Under the pieces are notes generated by a model that had not been told where the DNA came from, ran no database searches, and worked only from the letters and a program-made list of their open reading frames with translations. 64,000 nucleotides of DNA from Begonia masoniana (lineage: Eukaryota > Streptophyta > Magnoliopsida > Cucurbitales > Begoniaceae): positions 48,246,902-48,310,901 of the forward strand of contig CM039511.1 in NCBI GenBank assembly GCA_022432975.1. The letters are read 5' to 3'. Shown here piece by piece: positions 21,818 to 32,880 of this stretch (positions within the stretch are counted from its first letter, which is position 1; each line of letters opens with the position of its first letter). The translations under genes and the position numbers were made by a program.

Positions 21818-23041
21818 TTAAACATGAAGGGTTCGAAGAACTACTAAGGCTTGGCCAACAACTGCATGTTCGGTATCACTAGCTTCTTCAAGTGGTGGCA
21901 TAGCTTCATTGTCACTTTCTTCTTTAGAAACAATATCTCCATTATTTAACAAGATCATAGTTCTTTTATTTGGACATTGTGAAGAAATATGACCAATTCC
22001 ATGACATTTAAAACACTTAATATCTCGATTTCTTTGGGTTGGGGTATAACTAGTACCTTTTTCAATCTGCTTGGCCATTACTTTTTTATCTTTTGGCTTG
22101 GAAGTCGACTGCTCTTCTTTCCTTAGAGTAGAGTTCCATTTTGACTTCCCACTCAAAGAAGTAAAAGTTTCGTGCTTGGAGGTTGATCTTCCTCCTCGTT
22201 TGAGCTGCCTTTCAACCTTCATGGCCATGTGGACAACCTCTTCAAGTTCCACGTAGTGCTGCAATTCTACAATATTTGCAATTTCACGATTGAGACCACA
22301 AATGAATCGAGCCATGGTTGCTTCTCGATCTTCCTCAACATTGGCACGAATCATGGATATTTCCATCTCCTTATGGTACTCCTCAACAGATTTTGAACCC
22401 TGTTTAAGGCTTTGCAATTTTAAGTGTAAATCTCTATAATAATGTGAAGGAACAAACCTTCGTCTCATGAAAGCTTTCATGTCTTCCCAATTGTCGATTG
22501 GAATTTCTCTATTTCTTCGTTTGGTTAGGAGCACTTGGTCCCACCAAGCAATTGCATAATCAGTGAAAGAAACAGCTGCAAGTTTAACTTTTTTTTCCTC
22601 TGAATAGTTATGACAGTCAAAAACAAGTTCAACATTTCCTTCCCATTCAATGTAAACATCCGGGTCATTTTTACCTTGAAATGATGGGATAGAGAGTTTG
22701 ATTGCACCTGTGTTGTTGTCGGCAAAATTTCTTTCTCGGTATTGACGTCTTTGTCTTGGCCTATGATCTCTTTCTCTTCTTATGGAGGCTACTTCGTCAA
22801 AATCCTCATACTCTTCAGCATATTCGCCCATGGGATTAACTGCAGTAAAGAAGGGTCGTCTAGTTGGCTGTCTTTTTTGGGGCATGACACCTTGTTGAAT
22901 TTGATTAATTCGCTCATCACTACGATCCAATCGATCTCGAATCTCTTCAAATTGGACGTTCATCCTCTGAAATAGTTGCTGCATGGCTTGGATGATCAAA
23001 TTGCTATCCATTGGCGTTGCTTCACCTTCTTTTTTAGACAT
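21818..23041 (-). pseudogene. Element C gag (407 codons)
   Basis: Starts MSKKEGEATP at 23041, about 50 bases after the shared leader motif. It has a Gln-rich coiled coil (residues about 15-50), an Arg-rich linker, a retrotransposon gag domain (LSIPSFQGKNDPDVYIEWEG, RRRFVPSHYYRDLHLKLQ, EDREATMARFICGL), a CCHC knuckle (CFKCHGIGHISSQC) and an acidic tail. The frame ends at TAA (21818-21820). The sister copy D has CAA there (30955-30957), so this is a premature stop in what was one continuous gag-pol frame. Gag itself looks otherwise whole. Confidence 0.9.
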
Positions 23042-23628
23042 GTTGTAAAATCTGTGTAAAAGTGTAAGTAAAAAAAAAAGGACCTCACCTCTCCCTCACG
23101 TGTATACACTCAAATATGGTTCTTGAGCACTCGTGTTTACTCACATGGATTTCGGCTTTTATCCTCTAATAAGCTCACCAACTCTTGCCTTTTTCCACTC
23201 ACTTTCCTCCTCAAAGTTCTTGAGAAAACTAAGCAAGGTAAATATTAAAGCAAAACAAATGAAAACCAACACACTTAAAATATAGATTTCTTAGTGAAGA
23301 TGAAAAGCAATGGGATGCAAAATAAAGAAAGAATGGAAGAAATATGGTCACAATAAGATTGATACCACGGATTTTGAAACAAAAAAAATATATATATGAT
23401 AACAGAATAAAAAAATTTCTTTTTCCTCTTTTCTTTTCTTCTTTCTTTTTTTTTTCTTCTTTCTTTTTTTTTTCTTTCTTCTTCTTCTTTTTTTTTTTTT
23501 TTTTTATTTATAAACTAGCAATGGGAGCGAGAACAAAGATATGAAATTATGGATCAACAATAAAGAGGAAATTGAAATAAAAAGAATGGAAGCAGTAGAC
23601 GATAAAGAAAACCTCAATTAGATGTCTA
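23042..23628 (-). other. Element C leader
   Basis: Holds the shared pre-gag module at about 23086-23205: GAGTGGAAAAAGGCAAGAG, then CACGAGTG, then ACACGTGAGGGAG and GAGGTCC on the element strand. Poly-T/CTT-rich tracts lie at about 23410-23507. Nothing else is recognised. Confidence 0.78.
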
Positions 23629-23641
23629 GGCTCTGATACCA
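23629..23641 (-). other. Element C primer-binding site
   Basis: TGGTATCAGAGCC on the minus strand, two bases after the 5' LTR end, complementary to initiator-Met tRNA. Element D has lost this site. Confidence 0.9.
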
Positions 23642-23643
23642 AA

Positions 23644-24378
23644 TGATGCAAACCTCAACAAACTTGTTGTGAGACCCAACGTCAATAGATGGAATCAACT
23701 TCAGGATCGCCCAATAGTAGTTTCCAAGTTTAGGACTAATGACCCCGTGGTTATATGACAACCAGAAACCAATAGTATCAAGAAAGGAATATTGACCCCG
23801 TTGCTATGGAAGAGCAAGAAACCAATATTATAATGGTTAGAAATCAAGTGGTTGCACTTGAAATTTCGGCAAGTTCTACAGAAGAACAGTTTGGAGGAAA
23901 TTCTCACAAGATAAATCTCATTCTAGTGTGTCTTACAATGAAGAACTCCCAAGTATTTATAGGCTTACAAGAATACTCTAGAATAGGCATTAAATAGCCT
24001 TGAAAACATGAGAAAGAACATTGCAACTAATATGGTCTAGGTTCAGCCTTCTTTGGAAACCATCAAAACACCCTTTGGCCTTCTCTATGCCAATATTAAA
24101 TGCCTAGTGGATGTGACTTCGAAATTCCACCTTCTAGAGCCTTCTTTGCTGAATTTGTGATCATTTAGGCCTAGTCAAACTCCATTTGTATATGTAACAC
24201 ATTAACAACTTTAAAGCCCATTTCTTCTAGTGGTCTTGGTTCTTGAAATAAGTTATTTTGGACTTCTTCTAGAAGCTTCTTGGCCCGAGCTCTAGTGATA
24301 GGTCTATTTGGTATTTTCAATTCCATTAAGTATTCTTCTTGGCCCAATTCTTCTTCAATGCCATCCTTGCCCACATCA
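23644..24378 (-). repeat. Element C 5' LTR (735 bp)
   Basis: Pairs with 17751-18487. TATA box at 23954-23962. It ends at the plus-strand CCCACATCA and is followed by the ACTTC target copy. Confidence 0.93.
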
Positions 24379-26875
24379 ACTTCAATCGATTTGTTCCAAA
24401 AGAGTTGAACGTATCAAGCAAATGAGGTTTAGTGTTACATGACTTGTGGTTAGAACCTAAGTTATCCATTTCACATTCAAGGTTTTAACTTGAAGTGATG
24501 AGAACGACGTGTATTAAGGACCCAACAACCTTGATGGATGCAAAACTAAGACTTAGTAATGCGCTTGATGAAGCATTAGAAACTTCACTTCAATCGATTT
24601 GTTCCAAAAGAGTCGAACGTATCAAGCAAATGAGGTTGAGTGTTACATGACTTGTGTTTAGAACCTAAGTTATCCATTTCAATTTTAAGGTTTTAACTTG
24701 AAGTGATGAGAACGACGTGTATTAAGTACCCAACAACCTTCATGGACGCGAAACTAAGACTTAGTAATGCGCTTGATGAAACATTAGAAACTTCACTTCA
24801 ATCGATTTGTTCCAAAAGAGTTGAACGTATGAAGCAAATGAGGTTGAGTGTTACATGACTTGTGGTTAGAACATAAGTCCATTTCACATTCAAGGTTTTA
24901 ACTTGAAGTGATGAGAACGACGTGTATTGAGGACCCAACAACTTTCTTGGACGCGAAACTAAAACTTAGTAATGCACTTGGTGAAGCATTAGAAACTTCA
25001 CTTCAATCGATTTGTTCCAAAAGAGTTGAACGTATCAAGCAATTGAGGTTGAGTGTTACATGACTTGTGGTTAGAACCTAAGTTATCCATTTCACATTCA
25101 AGGTTTTAACTTGAAGTGATAAGAACGACGTGTATGGAGGACCCAACAACCTTCTTGGACGCGAAACTAAGACTTAGTAATGCGCTTGATGAAGCATTAG
25201 ATAACTTCACTTCAATCGATTTGTTCCAAAAGAGTTGAACGTATCAAGCAAATGAGGTTGAGTGTTACAAGACTTGTGGTTAGAACCTAAGTTATAAATT
25301 TCACATTCAAGGTTTTAACTAGAAATGATGAGAACGACGTGTATTGAGGACCCAACAACCTTCTTGGACGCGAAACTAAGACTTAGTAATGCGCTTGATG
25401 AAGCATTAGAAACTTCACTTCAATCGATTTGTTCCAAAAGAGTCGAACGTATCAAGCAAATGAGGTTAAGTGTTACAAGACTTGAGGTTAGAACCTAAGT
25501 TATCCATTTCACATTCAAGGTTTTAACTTGAAGTGATGAGAACGACGTGTATTGAGGACCCAACAAACTTCTTGGACGCGAAACTAAGACTTAGTAATGC
25601 GCTTGATGAAGCATTAGAAACTTTACTTCAATCGATTTGTTACAAAAGAGTCGAACGTATCAAGCAAATGAGGTTGACTGTTACATGACTTGTGGTTAGA
25701 ATCTAAGTTATCCATTTCACTTTCAAGGTTTTAACTTGAAGTGATGAGAACGACGTGTATTGAGGATCCAACAACCTTCATGGACTCGAAACTAAGACTC
25801 AGTAATGCGCTTGATGAAGCATTAGAAACTTCACTTCAATCGATTTGTTCCAAAAGAGTTGAACGTATCAAGCAAATGAGGTTGAGTGTTACATGACTTG
25901 TGATTAGAACCTAAGTTATCCATTTCACTTTCAAGGTTTTAACTTGAAGTGATGAGAACGACGTGTATTGAGGACCCAACAACCTTCATGGACGCGAAAC
26001 TAAGACTTAGTAATGCACTTGATGAAGCATTAGAAACTTCACTTCAATCGATTTGTTCCAAAAGAGTTGAACGTATCAAGCAAATGAGGTTGAGTGTTAC
26101 ATGACTTGTGGTTAGAACCTAAGTTATCCATTTCACATTCAAGGTTTTAACTTGAAGTGATGAGAACGACGTGTATTGAGGACCCAACAACCTTCTTGGA
26201 CGCGAAACTAAGACTTAGTAATGCGCTTGATGAAGCATTAGAAACTTCACTTCAATCGATTTGTTCCAAAAAAGTTGAACGTATCAAGCAAATGAGTTTG
26301 AGTGTTACAAGACTTGTGGTTAGAACCTAAGTTATCCATTTCACATTCAAGGTTTTAACTAGAAATGATGAGAACGACGTGTATTGAGGACCCGAACAAC
26401 CTTCTTGGACGCGAAACTAAGACTTAGTAATGCGCTTGATGAAGCTTTAGAAACTTCACTTCAATCGATTTGTTACAAAAGAGTCGAACGTATCAAGCAA
26501 ATGAGATTGAGTGTTACATGACTTGTGGTTAGAACCTAAGTTATCCATTTCACATTCAAGGTTTTAACTTGAAGTGATGAGAACGACGTGTATTGAGGAC
26601 CCTACAACCTTCTTGGACGCAAAACTAAGACTTAGTAATGCGCCTGATGAAGCATTAGAAACTTCATTTCAATCGATTTGTTCCAAAAGAGTTGAACGTA
26701 TCAAGCAAATGAGGTTGAGTGTTACATGACTTGTGGTTAGAACCTAAGTTCATTTCACATTCAAGGTTTTAACTTGAAGTGATGAGAACGACGTGTATTG
26801 AGGACCTAACAACCTTCTTGGACGCGAAACTAAAACTTAGTAATGCTCTTGATGAAGCATTAGAAACTTCACTTC
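24379..26875 (+). repeat. 208-bp satellite array between C and D
   Basis: Twelve plus-oriented monomers. They include types also seen left of C, such as a monomer with GGTTGACTGTT, GAATCTAAG and GGACTCGAAACTAAGACTCAG near 25670-25805. The last monomer repeats the AAGTTCATTTC deletion (near 26749) seen before C, exactly 9125 bp away, which equals the spacing of the two element starts. Confidence 0.95.
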
Positions 26876-27610
26876 TGATGCAAACCTCAACAAACTTGTT
26901 GTGAGACCCAACGTCAATAGATGGAATCAACTTCAGGGTCGCCCAATAGTAGTTTCAAAGTTTAGGACTAATGACCCCGTGGTTATATGACAACCAGAAA
27001 CCAATAGTATCAAGAAAGGAATATTGACCCCGTTGCTATGGAAGAGCAAGAAACCAATATTATAAGGGTTGGAAATCAAGTGGTTGCACTTGAAATTTCC
27101 GCAAGTTCTACAGAAGAACAGTTTGGAGGAAATTCTCACAAGATAAACCTCATTCTAGTGTGTCTTACAATGAAGAACTCCCAAGTATTTATAGGCTTAC
27201 AAGAATAGTCTAGAATAGTCATGAAATAGCCTTGAAAACATGAGAAAGAACATTGCTACTAATATGGTCTAGGTTCATCCTTCTTTGGAAACCATCAAAA
27301 CACCCTTTGGCCTTCTCTATGCCAATATTAAATGCCTAGTGGATGTGACTTCGAAATTCCACTTTCTAGAGTCTTCTTTGCTGAATTTGTGATCATTTGG
27401 GCCTAGTCAAACTCCATTTGTATTTGTAACACATTAACAACTTTAATGCCCATTTCTTCCAGTGGTCTTGGTTCTTGAAATAAGTTATTTTGGACTTCTT
27501 CTTGAAGCTTCTTGGCCCGAGCTCTAGTGATAGGTCCATTTGGTATTTTCAATTCCATTAAGTATTCTTCTTGGCCCAATTCTTCTTCAATGCCATCCTT
27601 GCCCACATCA
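26876..27610 (-). repeat. Element D 3' LTR (735 bp)
   Basis: Same structure as the C LTRs: TATA box at 27186-27194, and the pol tail with [14 protein letters not shown] stops at 27403. A 13-base polypurine tract lies beside it at 27611-27623 on the minus strand. Confidence 0.93.
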
Positions 27611-30600
27611 TTCTCCTTCTCTTGAAAAGGATTCGTCATCGAATCTGAACCTACATAGAAAGGAGAGAGGTCAGTTACATTAAAAGTAGCACTCACTTGA
27701 TAATCAGCTAGTAGATCAATGATATAAGCATTATCATTAATCTTTTCCAAAACTTGGAATGATCCATCTCCACGAGGATTGAGTTTACACTTTCTTTGTT
27801 GGGGAAAACGTTCTTTACGAAAATGAACCTAAACCAAATCTCCTTGTTGAAAAGTGATGTGCTTTCTTCCTTTGTTTGCATGGGCAGCAGCTTGCTCATT
27901 CCGTTTGATGATATGCTGACGTGCGTCTTCATGAAGTTTCTTTACCAATTCTGCCTTCTTCTTCCCATCTAGGCTAATGGTCTCATTAATAGGCAATGGA
28001 AGTAAATCCAATGGAGTTAACGGATTAAAACCATAAACAATTTCAAAAGGAGAATAAGAAGTAGAAGAATGCATTGTTCTATTGTAAGCAAACTCAATAA
28101 AAGGAATACAATCTTCCCATGATTTTAAATGGTTCTTTATTACTGCTCGTAAAAGAGTTCCAAGGGTCCTGTTTACTACCTCGGTTTGTCCATCGGTTTG
28201 TGGGTGACAAGTAGTAGAAAATAGCAAAGTTGTCTCTAACTTACCCCACAGAACTCGCCAAAAATGGCTAAGAAACTTACCGTCTCGATCACTCACTATT
28301 GTTTTTGGAACACCATGAAGACGAACTACTTCTTTAAAGAATAACTGAGCTATATGAGTGGCATCATCTGTTTTATTACATGGGATAAAATGTGTCATCT
28401 TTGAAAATCTATCCACCACAACAAAAATTAAATCTTTCCCATTCTTAGTTCTTGGTAACCCTAACACAAAATCCATAGAAACATCAATCCAAGGATGACA
28501 AGGAACAGGTAAAGCCTGGTACAATCCATGAGGTTTTACTCTAGATTTGGCTTTTCTACAAGTTATGCATCTATTGCAAATCCTCTCTACATCCCTCTTC
28601 ATATGTGGCCAAAAGAAATGTTCTTTCAAAATTTCTAAGGTCTTAAGAATCCCAAAATGTCCCATAAGACCCCCCCCCCCCCCCCCCCCCCCATGTGACT
28701 CTCGAACAAGCAATTCACGCAAAGAACATTGTGGAATGCAAAGTCTATTTTCTCGAAACAAATATCCTTCTTGTTTGTAAAATTTTTCAAAAGGCTTTGT
28801 TTCTGTGGCTTAAAACCAAGATGAAAAATCAGGATCTTTTGGATATAATTCTTTGATGTGCTCAAAACCCAAAAATTTAGTGGAAAGGGTAGAAAGAATA
28901 ACATACCTTTGAGATAAAGCATCAGTTACAATATTGTCTTTACCTTGTTTGTATTGGATGGTATATGGAAACATTTCAATAAATTCAATCCAGCGAGCAT
29001 GTCATCGATTCAACTTACCTTGACCTTTTAAGTGCTTCAATGATTCATGGTCGGTATGAATGACAAATTCCTTAGACCACAAGTAATGTTGCCAAGTTTC
29101 CAGAACTCTCACCAATGCATAAAGTTCTTTGTCATAGGTGGAGTAATTCAAAGCAGCTCCATTAAGTTTCTCACTGAAATAGGCAATGGGTCTCTTGTCT
29201 TGCATGAGTACGGCACCTATACCAATACCAGAAGCATCACATTCGATTTCAAAGGTTTTGGAAAAATCTGGTAAGAGAAGTAAAGGAGCAGTACTTAACT
29301 TTTCTTTTAAGGTGTTGAAAGCCTTTTCTTGTAAATCACCCCATTTGAACCCAACACTTTTCTTGATAATTTCCGTCAATGGAGCAGCAATGGTGCTGAA
29401 GTTTGGAACAAACCTTCGATAGAATCCAGCCAAACCATGGAAACTTCTAACTTCAGTGATGTTAGTGGGCGTGGGCCAATCTTTGATAGCCTTAACTTTC
29501 TCTTCATCTACTTCTAAACCTTTGGAACTTACAACAAAACCAAGAAACTCAACCTTGTCTTTGCAAAAGCTGCACTTTTTAAAGTTAGCAAACAACTTTT
29601 CATGTTTCAAAACATTAAGCACACATCTCAGGTGTTCAATATGTTCATTCAAGTGTTTGCTGTAAACTAGAATATCATCAAAATAAATAACAACAAATTT
29701 TCTAATGTAAGCACGCAAAACATGATTCATTAAACGCATAAAAGTACTTGGTGCGTTAGTCAACCCGAAAGGCATTACTAGCCACTCATACAAACCATGT
29801 TTTGTTTTGAAAGCAGTTTTCCATTCATCACCTTCTTGCATACGAATTTGATGATAACCACTTTTTAAATCAATCTTTGAAAAGATAATGGAACCATGCA
29901 ATTCATCTAACATGTCATCTAATCGAGGGATGGGATGTCGATACTTTACCGTGATTTTATTGATTGCTCGGCAATCGACGACATTCTCCAAGTTCCATCT
30001 TTCTTGGGAACCAACAAGACAGGAACCGCACATGGACTCATGCTTTCTCGAACATGTCCTTTGGCTAGCAGCTCTTCAACTTGCCTTTGAAGTTCCTTTG
30101 TTTCTTCTGGATTACTTCGATAGGCGGGTCGATTAGGAATGGTAGCTCCTGGAATGAAATCAATTCGATGCTCAATGCCTCTTATTGGTGGCAATCCTGG
30201 TGGCGTTTCCTCAAGAAAGACATCTTCAAATTCCTGCAAAAGAGCAACTGCTACAGTAGGCAAAGGATTGTCAGAATTAGTTGTTAAGAAATAAGCCTCT
30301 TTGTACAAGATCAACATCATTGTTTTTTCTGATCTGAATGCACTCTTAATCTCTCTCTCTTTTGCAAGGAAATTCACTGCCCTTTTTTCTTTTTCAAGTG
30401 GGACCTGACCCTTTTCACTCTTCTTCTCACATTTTCTCTCTTCTCTCTCACTTTCTTTTGAACTCTCATGCTCATTCTCACATTGTTTTGTATTAGCTGT
30501 GACAGATTTTTTAATTTGGCATTACTCTTCGAAAACTTGATGGGGTGGTAGCGGAGCTAGAGTAATACTTCGTCCATCCTTGGTAAAGCTGTACCGATTC

Positions 30601-30960
30601 TTGTATCCATCATGGGTGGTGCGTCTGTCAAATTGCCATAGTCTTCCAAGCAATATATGACTTGCTTGCATAGGAACAACATCACAAAGAACTTCATCTG
30701 AATATTTGCCAATTGAAAATGAAACAAGAACCTTTTTTGTTACCTTCATTTCTCCACTTTCATTGAGCCATTGCAGACGATATGGTCGAGGGTGGTTTAG
30801 AGTCATTAATCCAAGCTTATCCACCATCATCTTACTTGCAACATTCACACAACTTCCTCCATCTATGATTAAACCACAAACCTTTTCTTTAACATGGCAG
30901 CGCGTATAGAAAATGTTTTCATGTTGTTGACGGTCATCATCTTCTATAGTTTGAACATGA
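27403..30960 (-). pseudogene. Element D pol (protease to integrase), broken
   Basis: All pol domains of the family are present in order, with protease DGGS, RT YFDD, RNase H acidic residues, integrase [14 protein letters not shown] and GQTEVVNR. The reading frame is broken by TAA at 30522-30524 after the protease (CAA in C), the shared one-base loss near 29978, TGA at 29002-29004 (CGA in C, LNRRHARW segment), TAA at 28810-28812 (GAA in C) and TAG at 27829-27831 (Trp of GDLVWVHF in C). A C23 tract at 28670-28692 encodes a polyglycine run at the start of the integrase zinc domain but keeps the local frame open. Confidence 0.92.
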
Positions 30961-30972
30961 AGGGTTCGAAGA

Positions 30973-32028
30973 AATATAACCAATTCCATTGCATTTAAAA
31001 CACTTAATATCTCGATTTCTTTGGGTTGGGGTATAACTAGTACCTTTTTCAATCTGCTTGGCCATTACTTTTTCATCTTTTGGCTTGGAAGTCGACTGCT
31101 CTTCTTTCCTTAGAGTAGAGTTCCATTTTGACTTCCCACTCAAAGAAGTAAAAGTTTCGTGCTTGGAGGTTGATCTTCTTCCTCGTTTGAGCTGCCTTTC
31201 AACCTTCATGGCCATGTGGACAACCTCTTCAAGTTCCACGTAGTGCTGCAATTCTACAATATTTGCAATTTCACGATTGAGACCACAAATGAATCGAGCC
31301 ATGGTTGCTTCTCGATCTTCCTCAACATTGGCACGAATCATGGATATTTCCATCTCCTTATGGTACTCCTCAACAGATTTTGAACCCTGTTTAAGGCTTT
31401 GCAATTTTAAGTGTAAATCTCTATAATAATGTGAAGGAACAAACCTTCGTCTCATGACAGCTTTCATGTCTTCCCAATTGTCGATTGGAATTTCTCTATT
31501 TCTTTGTTTGGTTAGGAGCACTTGGTCCCACCAAGCAATTGCATAATCAGTGAAAGAAACAGCTGCAAGTTTAACTTTTTTTTCCTCTGAATAGTTATGA
31601 CAGTCAAAAACAAGTTCAACCTTTCGTTCCCATTCAATGTAAACATCCGGGTCATTTTTACCTTGAAATGATGGGATAGAGAGTTTGATTGCACCTGTGT
31701 TGTTGTCGGCAAAATTTCTTTCTCGGTATTGACGTCTTTGTCTTGGCCTATGATCTCTTTCTCTTCTTATGAAGGCTACTTCGTCAAAATCCTCATACTC
31801 TTCAGCATATTCGCCCATGGGATTAACTGCAGTAAAGAAGGGTCGTCTAGTTGGCTGTCTTTCTTGGGGCATGACACCTTGTTGAATTTGATTAATTCGC
31901 TCATCACTACGATCCAATCGATCTCGAATCTCTTCAAATTGGACGTTCATCCTCTGGAATTGTTGCTGCATGGCTTGGATGATCAAATTGCTATCCATTG
32001 GCGTTGCTTCACCTTCTTTTTCAAACAT
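30973..32028 (-). pseudogene. Element D gag, internally deleted
   Basis: Starts MFEKEGEATP at 32028 and is close to C gag through the capsid-like domain. A 146-bp deletion between two GAAGAA copies (compare 21835 and 21981 in C) removes the second half of the zinc knuckle and the acidic tail and shifts the frame, so gag no longer continues into protease. Confidence 0.9.
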
Positions 32029-32370
32029 GTTGTAAAATCTGTGTAAAAGTGTAAGTAAAAAAAAAAGGACCTCACCTCTCCCTCACGTGTATACACTCAA
32101 ATATGGTTCTTGAGCACTTGTGTTTACTCTAATAGTTCTTGAGAAAACTAAGCAAGGTAAATATTAAAGCAAAACAAATGAAAACCAACACACTTAAAAT
32201 ATAGATTTCTTAGTGAAGATGAAAAGCAATGGGATGCAAAATAAAGAAGGAATGGAAGAAATATGGTCACAATAAGATTGATACCACGGATTTTGAAACA
32301 AAAAAAAAATATATGATAACAGAATAAAAAAATTTCTTTATCCTCTTTTCTTTTCTTCTTTTTTTTTTTT
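32029..32370 (-). other. Element D leader, partly deleted
   Basis: Keeps the ACACGTGAGGGAG motif (about 32077-32091). Compared with C it lacks about 80 bp upstream, including the GAGTGGAAAAAGGCAAGAG box. It ends at a poly-T tract that is fused to mid-LTR sequence, so the primer site is gone. Confidence 0.8.
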
Positions 32371-32880
32371 CCGCAAGTTCTACAGAAGAACAGTTTGGAG
32401 GAAATTCTCACAAGATAAATCTCATTCTAGTGTGTCTTACAATGAAGAACTCCCAAGTATTTATAGGCTTACAAGAATACTCTAGAATAGGCATTAATAG
32501 CCTTGAAAACATGAGAAAGAACATTGCTACTAATATGGTCTAGGTTCAGCCTTCTTTGGAAACCATCAACACACCCTTTGGCCTTCTCTATGCAAATATT
32601 AAATGCCTAGTGGATGTGACTTCAAAATTCCACTTTCTAGAGCCTTCTTTGCTGAATTTGTGATCATTTGGGCCTAGTCAAACTCCATTTGTATTTGTAA
32701 CACATTAACAACTTTAAAGCCCATTTCTTCTAGTGGTCTTGGTTCTTGAAATAAGTTATTTTGGACTTCTTCTTGAAGTTTCTTGGCCCGAGCTCTAGTG
32801 ATAGGTCCATTGGTATTTTCAATTCCATTAAGTATTCTTCTTGGCCCAATTCTTCTTCAATGCCATCCTTGCCCACATCA
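32371..32880 (-). repeat. Element D 5' LTR, truncated (about 510 bp)
   Basis: Matches 23867-24378 of C. The LTR portion next to the primer site is deleted. TATA box retained at 32458-32466. Confidence 0.9.

Larger units (their letters stand above)
17751..24378 (-). mobile_element. Element C: full-length, inactivated Ty3/gypsy element
   Basis: A 6628-bp minus-strand element with LTRs at both ends (TGATGTGGGC start, GTTTGCATCA end on its own strand). It is flanked by ACCTC (17746-17750) and ACTTC (24379-24383), a 5-bp target duplication with one later change. The order is LTR, primer site, leader, gag, protease, RT, RNase H, integrase, polypurine tract and LTR, so it is an autonomous layout. 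It carries at least five coding lesions. LTRs differ by several percent by eye, so it is older than A. Confidence 0.95.
26876..32880 (-). mobile_element. Element D: sister copy of C, more decayed
   Basis: A 6005-bp minus-strand element with perfect target duplication ACTTC (26871-26875 and 32881-32885). Same family and layout as C, with shared lesions such as the RT one-base loss. It has lost the primer site and part of the 5' LTR, about 80 bp of leader, and 146 bp of gag. It sits at the same monomer position as C (after position 188 when phased at GTTGAACG). Confidence 0.95.
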
